Of a DNA stretch of 64,000 nucleotides, positions 1-7,068 are shown piece by piece. The notes beneath the pieces were generated by a model, which searched no databases, had not been told where the DNA came from, and saw nothing but the letters and a program-made list of their open reading frames with translations. Numbering within the stretch: the stretch's first letter is position 1; every line of letters begins with the position of its first letter. A program made the position numbers and the translations under genes. Source of the DNA: Natronorubrum texcoconense (GTDB lineage Archaea > Halobacteriota > Halobacteria > Halobacteriales > Natrialbaceae); contig NZ_FNFE01000002.1 of the NCBI RefSeq assembly GCF_900100335.1, positions 248,001 to 312,000 of the forward strand. The letters run 5' to 3'.

Positions 1-593
1 TCGACGTCCACTTCGTCGTCCTCGTAGCCGTCCGCGCTCGCGGTGACCGTATAGTCGCCGTCCTCGAGTTCGAACTCGGCCTCGCCGTCGTCGACCGCTT
101 GCTCTTCACTCGAGCCGATACCGCCGTCGACCTCGACGGTGGCGTCGTCGATCTCGTCACCGTCGTCATCCTCGACGATCGTGGTCAGGGTGTGGGTCTC
201 GTCGTCGTCCTGGTCGTCGTCACCGTTCTGGTCGTCATCGCCATTCTGATCATCACCGTCGTCCTGGTCGTCACCCGTATCGTCCCCGTCACCGCTATCT
301 GAATCCCCGTCGTCCGTGTCGGAGCCCTCATCACTGTCTTCGCCGTTCTCGTCTTCGCCGCCGTTTTCGTCGTCGGACCCCCCGTCGTCGTCCGAGCCGA
401 CGTCGTCGGCCGATCCATCGGTGTCTCCCCAGTCGTCGTTGACCGCACCGAGCGCGCTCCCGAGGGAAGCGCCGCTGGCGGCGAGTGCGAGCCCGGCCAC
501 CAGGAAGACGATTCCGCTGACGGTGAGCAGTACCTGTACGCCGCGCTGGGTGGACCGCGTCCGTGTCGGTTGCTGGTTGACGTTGGGGCACAT
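1..593 (-). CDS. Asp-rich membrane-anchored protein, C-terminus cut by window edge
   Basis: The reading frame starts at the ATG at 593-591 and runs off the left edge, so at least 197 residues are seen and the C-terminus is missing. Residues about 21-45 form one hydrophobic segment (signal or anchor). About 75 residues dominated by D, G, S, N and E follow, with repeated DDQNGD-type units. Then comes a folded-looking segment (TLTTIVEDDDGDEIDDATVEVDG, ending near EDGDYTVTASADGYED) that resembles a carboxypeptidase-regulatory-like or PEGA beta-sandwich. The likely picture is an extracytoplasmic domain on an acidic stalk, a common haloarchaeal surface layout. No enzymatic motif is seen. The function is unknown and the domain assignment is by resemblance only. 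Confidence 0.7.
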   Translation of the reverse strand, partial: MCPNVNQQPTRTRSTQRGVQVLLTVSGIVFLVAGLALAASGASLGSALGAVNDDWGDTDGSADDVGSDDDGGSDDENGGEDENGEDSDEGSDTDDGDSDSGDGDDTGDDQDDGDDQNGDDDQNGDDDQDDDETHTLTTIVEDDDGDEIDDATVEVDGGIGSSEEQAVDDGEAEFELEDGDYTVTASADGYEDDEVDV

Positions 594-1234
594 TGGTGAG
601 AGTTGAATGACAGTCTGAGTTACGTACTCGGTGCGTCGTCCGTTCGTGACGTCTCCGACTGCTTCGCAGCCGGTCGTCGTCGGCTCGCACTCCGGCTGAG
701 CGCCGTGTCTGCGAACTGATTCGGTTGCGTAGCTGCGGGTCGGTTCGCCGGAAATCGAACCGGACGGTCGGTCTGTGTACGCTGGCGAGCGGAATACCCA
801 CCGCGTACGAGAGAGATGACGTTCACTACCCGTTCGTTTCGTCTTTCGGCGGTTCACTATACCGCAGATAAGACCGTTTCGTCCGATGAAACAGTCCGAA
901 ACGATACCGGAGCGAGCGGAACGATCACGGCGATACTGCCGTTACGACGCTACTCGAGAACGGACACGCCGGCGAGCCCCACCGTCTGTAGCAGTCGAGA
1001 GCCGGACCGACGTAAGGTCACACCGAACGTGTCGATGCGTTGGCGTCGAGCGTATCCGTCGATCGTCGATCCGAATACACGAGTGGCGCTCCGCCTCGTA
1101 CAGCCCTCGAGCGGAGTACGGTCCGTCAGACCGGCCCGATCGAGTTCGAATCCGAGGCCGCTCGAAGGCGATTATCAGGTGGATAACGGCTACGACGGAC
1201 CCGCTTCGTCGCGCGGATCGGAGCGGAGCGCGGG
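594..1234. other. No gene seen
   Basis: About 640 bases without a convincing coding frame. Frames open here are arginine/serine-rich and unlike acidic haloarchaeal proteins. Near the right end, 1210-1232 can fold into a stem CGCGC/GCGCG with a 13-nt purine-rich loop just beyond the stop codon of the minus-strand glycosyltransferase, a possible terminator or repeat-family member. Nothing else is recognised. Confidence 0.5.
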
Positions 1235-2218
1235 TTATTCGGCGAGTCGGTTGTCGTTCACCCGGTCGAACTGGGTATGTAAAATAGTGTCACGAGCGGT
1301 TCGAACCAGGTCGAGTGCCGACGAGCCGAGAACGGCGAAACAACAGATCGCCAGGCTAGCAAGTGACGGTCGGTTTTTCGTGGCCTCCCACCCGTACCGA
1401 AGCGCCCGCCGTCGGTTGTTGCGCTCGATCTCCGTCCACCCCCACGAGAGGTGTCGGTCGTACTGCAGTTGCCGTTCGATCTCGGGGTGACGTTCGATCT
1501 CATCGCGGTACTTCGACCAGATCTGCCCGAAGATATCCGCGGTCCCGTCGAGTTCGAGTTGCAGGCGATCCGTCCGCTCGATCGCGGCCGCCGCCGATAC
1601 GTTCGAGTCGTGGAAGTGCCGAACGACCAGCGGCTCGTCCACGTACTCGTACTCGTACTCGCGGGCGATTCGAATCGCGTGATCCCAGTCTTCCCCGCAA
1701 TCGAAATTCGTATCGTAGTCACCGACCGTCTCGAAGCACTCGGCGCGGATCATGTGACTCGAGTAGGGCTTGAGATCGAAGTGGGCGAGGATCTCTGGAT
1801 AGATTTCGCCGCGGATCGACGGCGTGTAGGTGCCGGCCGTTCGGCCGTTCTGTCGGACGAGACCGCCGGTGTAGACGACGCCGCAGTCCGTGTTCGCCTC
1901 CATGACGGCGAGCTGTTTTTCGACCTTCTCGGGGTCCCAGCGATCGTCGTCGTCCAGAATACAGACGTACTCGCCGCGGGCCCGCGCTATCGCCAGATTT
2001 CTGCTCGCCGCGATGCCGAGTCGCTCGTCGTTGTAGAACGGCCGAACGCGCTCGTCGTCCTCGTACCGCTCGAGGACGGCCCGCGTCTCCTCGACGGGCG
2101 GATCACAGACGATCACGACTTCGATCTCGTCGTGCGTCTGCTCGAGCGCCGTCTCGACCGCGCCCTCGACGAACGATGGCCGGTCGTAGGTGGGGATGAT
2201 CACGCTGACGAGCGTCAC
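1235..2218 (-). CDS. Glycosyltransferase family 2
   Basis: 327 residues from a GTG start at 2218-2216. The N-terminus (VSVIIPTYDRP) is the classical GT-A nucleotide-binding strand. Residues 89-92 are DDDD within CILDDDDRW, the metal- and nucleotide-sugar-binding DXD-type motif, and the GEDWDHAIRIA stretch near 195 fits the acceptor/catalytic region. The C-terminal 50 residues include a hydrophobic patch (SLASLAICCFAVLGSSALDLV) that may associate with the membrane. It probably transfers a sugar from a nucleotide donor during glycoprotein or surface glycan synthesis. Donor and acceptor cannot be read from sequence. A second GT2 gene lies divergently 345 bases away. Confidence 0.88.
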   Translation of the reverse strand: MTLVSVIIPTYDRPSFVEGAVETALEQTHDEIEVVIVCDPPVEETRAVLERYEDDERVRPFYNDERLGIAASRNLAIARARGEYVCILDDDDRWDPEKVEKQLAVMEANTDCGVVYTGGLVRQNGRTAGTYTPSIRGEIYPEILAHFDLKPYSSHMIRAECFETVGDYDTNFDCGEDWDHAIRIAREYEYEYVDEPLVVRHFHDSNVSAAAAIERTDRLQLELDGTADIFGQIWSKYRDEIERHPEIERQLQYDRHLSWGWTEIERNNRRRALRYGWEATKNRPSLASLAICCFAVLGSSALDLVRTARDTILHTQFDRVNDNRLAE

Positions 2219-2478
2219 GATCGTGACTCACCCGCTGACCGGCTGTAGTGGAGAGTGGTGTACCTACGCGCAACTGGACACATATTGTGAACGATCGGCC
2301 AGAGACACTTATCCATGGACTGAATTCTCAGGCGTTGATGATCTCTCGCTGCGAGTATCTTCCGACTTAGGTTGAAAGTCGGCATAATTGGTATTGATTT
2401 GGTCACAACCGATTCGGGCGGTCGTACAGTGACTGTGGCCCCGTTTCGAACCGGCTACGATCCGAGTTCGGTGACTGT

Positions 2479-2521
2479 CTCGAGAGGAATGTTGTCGCTA
2501 CTTTTTACGGTCCCTCTCGAG
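2479..2521. promoter_or_regulatory. 9-bp inverted repeat enclosing a TATA-like box
   Basis: CTCGAGAGG (2479-2487) and CCTCTCGAG (2513-2521) are perfect reverse complements. They flank a 25-nt spacer containing CTACTTTTTACGG (about 2499-2511), which has the composition of an archaeal TATA box. The site lies upstream of the second glycosyltransferase, whose preferred start is 2563. It could be an operator or a hairpin over the promoter. Function is inferred only. Confidence 0.4.
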
Positions 2522-2562
2522 TGACTGAACAGCGACCGAAACGGACGGTATTTCGAATAGCG

Positions 2563-3549
2563 ATGAACGAACACAGCACACACGACGAGCCGCGAGGAAC
2601 TGGCGCGGAGAGCGGGGAGCAGGACGTGGATGCGGGCGAGCGGCCGCAGGTCTCGGTCGTCGTCCCCGTCTACAACGATCCGACGGGGCTCCGAGAGACG
2701 CTCGCTTCGCTGGCTGAACAGACGTATCCGACCGACGCTCACGAGATACTCGTCGTCGACAACGGTTCGACGGACGAAACGCCGGCCGTCGCAAGGGAGT
2801 TCGCGGACGATCACGACCGGATAACCGTTCTCGTCGAAGACGAGATCCAGAGCTCTTACGCGGCGCGAAACAGGGGTATCGAGCACGCGGACGGTGAGAT
2901 CCTCGCGTTCGTCGACGCGGACATGATCGCCGAGGACGAATGGCTCGTCGACGCCGTCGACGCGTTCGAGCGGACCGACGCCGAGTATATGGGTTGTAAC
3001 GTCGAGATGGTACCCTCTGAGAACAGTGGCTCGCTCGCGGAACGGTACAACTTGCGGACCGGGTTTCCCATCGATCACTTCATCGAAGACCTCGGATTCG
3101 CACCGACGTGTTGCCTGTTCGTCCACCGGTCCGTGATCGACGACGTCGGCCCGTTCGACTCGCGACTGATCTCCGGTGGTGATCGGGAGTTCGGTCACCG
3201 GGTTCGCGACTCCGGCCGAGCGCTCCAGTTCGCGCCGGAGGCAACGATATACCACCCGACGCGGTCGACGGCCGAGGCGATTCTGCGAAAGTCGCGACGC
3301 GTCGGCCGCGGCGTCTACCAGCTTCGCGTGTTCCACCCCGATCGATACGACAGTACGGTTCCGGTCGCGCTCAATCCCGTTCCGTACCTCCCGCCCCGAC
3401 CCGAGCGAGTCCGCAGCGTCGACGGCTGGAGCGACCTCTCTCGACGCGAGAAAATGGGGTTCTACCTGTTGTCCTACGCACGGGGGGTCTGCAACGGGCT
3501 GGGTCGGCTCGAGGAGACGCTCCGGAGACGCGCGAGCACGTCGCGGTGA
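2563..3549 (+). CDS. Glycosyltransferase family 2
   Basis: 328 residues from the ATG at 2563. A GTG at 2521 is also in frame, but the ATG lies a normal distance from the TATA-like box and the conserved domain begins about 28 residues later. The GT-A fold is visible: QVSVVVPVYNDPTG, then ILVVDNGSTDETPAVAREF, then the DXD motif in ILAFVDADMIAEDEW. The region GFAPTCCLFVHRSVIDDVGPFD and SGGDREFGHRV is typical of GT2 acceptor loops. The tail is basic and lacks a clear membrane segment. Role: sugar transfer in surface glycan assembly, inferred from the family and from the neighbouring GT2 and FkbM genes. Confidence 0.88.
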   Translation: MNEHSTHDEPRGTGAESGEQDVDAGERPQVSVVVPVYNDPTGLRETLASLAEQTYPTDAHEILVVDNGSTDETPAVAREFADDHDRITVLVEDEIQSSYAARNRGIEHADGEILAFVDADMIAEDEWLVDAVDAFERTDAEYMGCNVEMVPSENSGSLAERYNLRTGFPIDHFIEDLGFAPTCCLFVHRSVIDDVGPFDSRLISGGDREFGHRVRDSGRALQFAPEATIYHPTRSTAEAILRKSRRVGRGVYQLRVFHPDRYDSTVPVALNPVPYLPPRPERVRSVDGWSDLSRREKMGFYLLSYARGVCNGLGRLEETLRRRASTSR

Positions 3550-3574
3550 GTTCGGACTGACGGTCGGACGCCGC

Positions 3575-4756
3575 TCACGTCGATGGGTGCATATCGGTCG
3601 CCTCGCGGCGGTGCTCGCCCGCGGCCGGGAGCGCGACCGAGAACGTCGCTCCTTCGTCGGGCTCTGAGTCGACCCAGATGTCGCCGCCGTGGCGCTCGAC
3701 GATTCGCTGACAGAGCGCGAGTCCGATGCCCGTTCCCTCGTACTCCTCGTGGCTGTGCAGTCGCTGAAAGATCCGGAAGATACGCTTCTGATCGGCGGAG
3801 TCGATGCCGATTCCCTCGTCACTGACCGACACGATCCACTCGTCGCCGTCGCGTTCGGCGGTAACGGTGACTCGTGGCGGCTCCTCGCCGCTGTACGCGA
3901 CGGCGTTGGAGAGGAGATTCTGGAACAGTTGCTGTAACTGGCTCGCATCTCCCTCGACGCGAGGGAGGTCTTCGACTTCGAGGTCGGCGTCGGTCTCTTC
4001 GAGTCGAAGTTCGAGATTCTTGCGAACGTCGTCCATTACGCCACCGAGGTCGACCGGTTCGAACGGCTCGCCCCGCGTCTCGATGCGGGAGTACTCGAGG
4101 AGGTCGTCGATCATCTCGCGCATGCGTTCCGCACCGTCGACGGCGTACTCGAGGAACTCCTCGCCCTCCTCGTCGAGTTCATCTGCGTACCGGCTGTCGA
4201 CGAGCTGGAGGTAGCTCGAGACCATCCGCAGCGGCTCTTTTAAGTCGTGGCTAGCGACGTACGCGAACTGTTCGAGGCGTTCGTTGGACTCCTCGAGTTG
4301 GGTTTGCACGCGCTCGAGCGTCCGATTTTGCTGTTGGAGTGTGTGCGTGGCCGTCCTCGCTCGCGCGTCGTACGTCCCGACTCCGAACCCGGCGGCGGAG
4401 GCGAACGCCGTGAGTATCGGGATCGATCGTTCCGGTTCGGTCAGCCCCGTATCCGGCTGGACGTGATAGAGCGCGAGCATCCCGAGGATGGCGCCGATTC
4501 CGCCCAAACACCACCAGGCGATCGTCGAGTAGAACTGCGGATGGATCTCGTCGTTCGGCAGTCGATAGCCGCCGACGACGAGGACGGCTCCCGAGCCGGC
4601 GATAAAGGCGAAGACGATCGCGACCGACGCGATCGATCGGTCCAACGGTAGCTGCGTGAGCACACGCGCGGTACCGAGTGCGACGTACAGACCGCCGATA
4701 CCGATGACGACGTGTCGCCCGTCGACCGCCGACACGACGTCCTTCGAACGGGCCAT
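3575..4756 (-). CDS. Membrane sensor histidine kinase
   Basis: 393 residues. The first 125 residues contain about four hydrophobic helices (for example VVIGIGGLYVALGTARVL and VAIVFAFIAGSGAVLVVGGY), an integral membrane sensor with little extracellular sequence. A coiled linker (HTLQQQNRTLERVQTQLEESNERLEQF) leads into the HisKA domain with phospho-acceptor H170 in VASHDLKEPLRMVS. The HATPase domain shows the N box (LLSNAVAYS), G1 (SDEGIGID), F box (IFRIFQRLH) and G2 (GTGIGLALCQRI). All catalytic boxes are intact, so it should be active. No response regulator gene adjoins it, so the partner is unknown. Transcription appears leaderless. Confidence 0.93.
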   Translation of the reverse strand: MARSKDVVSAVDGRHVVIGIGGLYVALGTARVLTQLPLDRSIASVAIVFAFIAGSGAVLVVGGYRLPNDEIHPQFYSTIAWWCLGGIGAILGMLALYHVQPDTGLTEPERSIPILTAFASAAGFGVGTYDARARTATHTLQQQNRTLERVQTQLEESNERLEQFAYVASHDLKEPLRMVSSYLQLVDSRYADELDEEGEEFLEYAVDGAERMREMIDDLLEYSRIETRGEPFEPVDLGGVMDDVRKNLELRLEETDADLEVEDLPRVEGDASQLQQLFQNLLSNAVAYSGEEPPRVTVTAERDGDEWIVSVSDEGIGIDSADQKRIFRIFQRLHSHEEYEGTGIGLALCQRIVERHGGDIWVDSEPDEGATFSVALPAAGEHRREATDMHPST

Positions 4757-4777
4757 TGGAATATTGCAGATCAGAAC

Positions 4778-4786
4778 GATAATAAA
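4778..4786 (-). promoter_or_regulatory. TATA box of the histidine kinase gene
   Basis: Read on the minus strand this is TTTATTATC, preceded by CAACC. Its centre lies about 26 nt before the ATG at 4756, the spacing expected for a leaderless haloarchaeal transcript. Inference from spacing and composition. Confidence 0.55.
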
Positions 4787-4830
4787 GGTTGAGATTGGAC
4801 GCTCGAGACCGTACCGACGGTTTCCGAGAC

Positions 4831-5922
4831 TTACTTCCGCGCGATCAGTTCGATCGAGTGATCGCTCTCGGCCATCGCCCGTCGAAGGTCGTCGAAGCTC
4901 TCGACGTCACACTCGAGGCCGTGCCAGCGCCGCGCGTCCGGCACACCGGCGGCGGCGTCCGTTCGAACCGCCGAGACGATTTCGAACCCGTTCGTCGCGA
5001 AGCGGTCGATAACCCCCGCCTTCGCCGATGACGAGAGATCGAGCGGGTGGAGTTCGACGTAGACGACCGTCGGCCCCGGCGCTTCGAGGACGTCCGTCAG
5101 CCCCTCGAGCACCGCGGACTCGTAGCCTTCGACGTCGAACCGGACGACGTTGATGGAGGCGGGATCGACGTCTCGATCCGCGAGGTACCGATTTCCGGTG
5201 GTCTGTTCGACCGCGACCGTCTCGCTCTCGCCGTCCTCGAGCGTCGCTGTCGACGAGGTGCTGTCCGCAGCCGACGAAACGCCGCCCGCCGCCGAAACGC
5301 TATCCGTCGCTGTGGAGCCCGCGCGAACCTGGTGTTGGTTCGAGTGCGTACTCAACTGCATCTCGACCGGCCGCTCCTCGTCGCCGAACGCGAGTCGCTC
5401 GACGTCAGCGAGGTCGGCGTAGCCGTTGCGCTCGAGGTTGTGCTCGAGGAGGGCGACGTTCGACGGAATCGGTTCGACCGCGTGGATCCGCGCTCGATCG
5501 CCGAGAATTCCGGCTTCGATGGTACAGAAGTAGCCGATGTTCGCGCCGACCTCGAGCACGCGAACGGGACCGTCGATGGCCGCGGCGAGGCGCTCGAGTT
5601 CGCGCTCGAAGGCCGTCGACGAGCGGTACTCGTGGACGCCGTAGGCGAGCAACGTCCGCGAGATGCCGGCGTCGGTGGTGTCGACCACCAGTTCGTGGTC
5701 GCCGACGGAAACGGGCTGATAGCGTCGGTCCTCGAGTCGGAAGGCGTAGTAGGGATTGCGGCCGGTCGCCAGTTCTGCAATCGAGCCGACGGCCGCACCG
5801 GGTCGCCCGGCGCGCAGGAGGCGGGCCAGCTTTCGAGTCTCTAGCCCCAGAAACTGCGCGATCTGGGGTGCGTCGTCGAGCACCGACCGGACGCGTTTCG
5901 CGGGCGTTCGCGTCGCGGTCAT
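4831..5922 (-). CDS. FkbM family methyltransferase
   Basis: 363 residues. SAM-binding motif I is VRVLEVGANIGYF (about 120-132), with the acidic post-motif residue in IHAVEPIPSNVALLEHNLERNG, as in FkbM-type O-methyltransferases. The characteristic late motif is VVRFDVEGYESAVLEGL, followed by VVYVELHP. A low-complexity insert rich in S, T, A and D (about residues 200-230) separates the two halves and is probably a surface loop. Haloarchaeal FkbM proteins often sit among glycosyltransferases and may methylate glycans. The two GT2 genes upstream agree with that role, but the substrate is not established. Confidence 0.85.
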   Translation of the reverse strand: MTATRTPAKRVRSVLDDAPQIAQFLGLETRKLARLLRAGRPGAAVGSIAELATGRNPYYAFRLEDRRYQPVSVGDHELVVDTTDAGISRTLLAYGVHEYRSSTAFERELERLAAAIDGPVRVLEVGANIGYFCTIEAGILGDRARIHAVEPIPSNVALLEHNLERNGYADLADVERLAFGDEERPVEMQLSTHSNQHQVRAGSTATDSVSAAGGVSSAADSTSSTATLEDGESETVAVEQTTGNRYLADRDVDPASINVVRFDVEGYESAVLEGLTDVLEAPGPTVVYVELHPLDLSSSAKAGVIDRFATNGFEIVSAVRTDAAAGVPDARRWHGLECDVESFDDLRRAMAESDHSIELIARK

Positions 5923-6150
5923 CGGTCCGGTGGGGCAGGTTTCCGCATCGGTCGAGTACCCGTTCCTGAGTCAGCCATCGATGGTTCGCGGTAATTCACG
6001 AGCGCGGATAAGTCTCGAGGCGTCTTTCGGTTCGTGAGAGTGGCTCTCGATCGGGACTCGAGAGTTGGCACGGCGACGGCTCGGCACACAACTCGGAGCG
6101 GAGTACAGACACGCGAACGGCGGCGATAGGCTGTCGGGCCCGATCGCTTA

Positions 6151-6852
6151 TCAGTCGTCGAACGGTCCGCCATCGTCGAACGGACTGTCTGGTCCGTCAC
6201 CATCGAACGGCCCACCGTCGTCAAACGGACTCCCGGGACCGTCATCGTCGAACGGGCCGCCGTCGTCGAACGGCCCACCGTCCCCACTATCGGTATCGTC
6301 GTCACCAGCGTCGTCGCCACCGTTCCCACTATCGGTATCGTCGTCACCAGCGTCGTCCTCACCCTCGACGTCGTCGAACGGAGTATCGGGTTCGTCGGTC
6401 CCATCATCATCCTGTCCGGGCGGGCCGTCATCGCCGTCCTGTCCAGGCGGGCCGTCGTCGTCCTGTCCGGGCGGCCCGTCACCGTCCGGCCCCGGTGGAC
6501 CGTCACCATCGTCCGAATCGTCTGGCGACTCGGTCTCGTTCGGTTCGTCCACATCCGACCCCTCGTCTGATGCGAGATCCGACTCGGTCGACTCGTTGTC
6601 GTCCGATGCGTTATCGTCGGAGTCGTTGTCGGGATCGAGGTCGGTCGACGGCGTCTCGGTAGCCGAGTCGTTCGCCGACGAGTTCTCCGACGACTCTTCA
6701 CCCGGGCCGAGCATCCCCGGCCCCATACCGGGGTTGAAGACCATTGCCAGCGCTGCGAACGTGACCAAGACGATGAGGACAGTTACGAGCAACGTCGACG
6801 CTGCCGGTATCGGATCGTCGTCCGGCGCCGGACCGTCGTCTGAACGAGCCAT
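6151..6852 (-). CDS. Asp-rich membrane-anchored repeat protein
   Basis: 233 residues from the ATG at 6852 (MARSDDGPAPDDD). An in-frame start at 6900 would add 16 basic residues and is less likely. Residues about 18-40 form one transmembrane helix (STLLVTVLIVLVTFAALAMVF), followed by a GPGMGPGML hinge. The rest is low complexity: D/S/N-rich, then tandem GPPGQDDD-type units, then two DDTDSG units, then GGPFDDDGPG-type units to the stop. It is very acidic and probably disordered outside the membrane. No known domain is recognised. Repeat number is likely to vary between strains. Confidence 0.7.
   Translation of the reverse strand: MARSDDGPAPDDDPIPAASTLLVTVLIVLVTFAALAMVFNPGMGPGMLGPGEESSENSSANDSATETPSTDLDPDNDSDDNASDDNESTESDLASDEGSDVDEPNETESPDDSDDGDGPPGPDGDGPPGQDDDGPPGQDGDDGPPGQDDDGTDEPDTPFDDVEGEDDAGDDDTDSGNGGDDAGDDDTDSGDGGPFDDGGPFDDDGPGSPFDDGGPFDGDGPDSPFDDGGPFDD
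6283..6366. repeat. 42-bp tandem duplication inside the Asp-rich gene
   Basis: Units 6283-6324 and 6325-6366 are identical over their first 33 bases and encode near-identical 14-residue blocks (AGDDDTDSG core). The duplication is in frame and looks recent, a sign of slippage-driven length change in this coding region. Confidence 0.75.
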
Positions 6853-7068
6853 TCGACCGACCGTTTGGGCCCGACAAGCTTTGTTAAGCCCAGCCCACAT
6901 CGATCGTCATCGACCCGTGAGAATGGTATCGAGTGGATTCGGTCCCGCGGGAGCGGACAGCCGACGCCGTCGAGCGGCCCGCACTGCCGCGCGGGCGGAC
7001 GATCCGTCGCGATGGCCGAACAATGATATAGCCGGCTCACCCACTATTCGCCAGGAACGCCCGCTACA

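Noticed and set aside
816-1490. 224-residue plus-strand frame partly in the first intergenic region
   Set aside because: Arg/Ser-rich, overlaps the glycosyltransferase gene in antisense, no acidic bias or motif.
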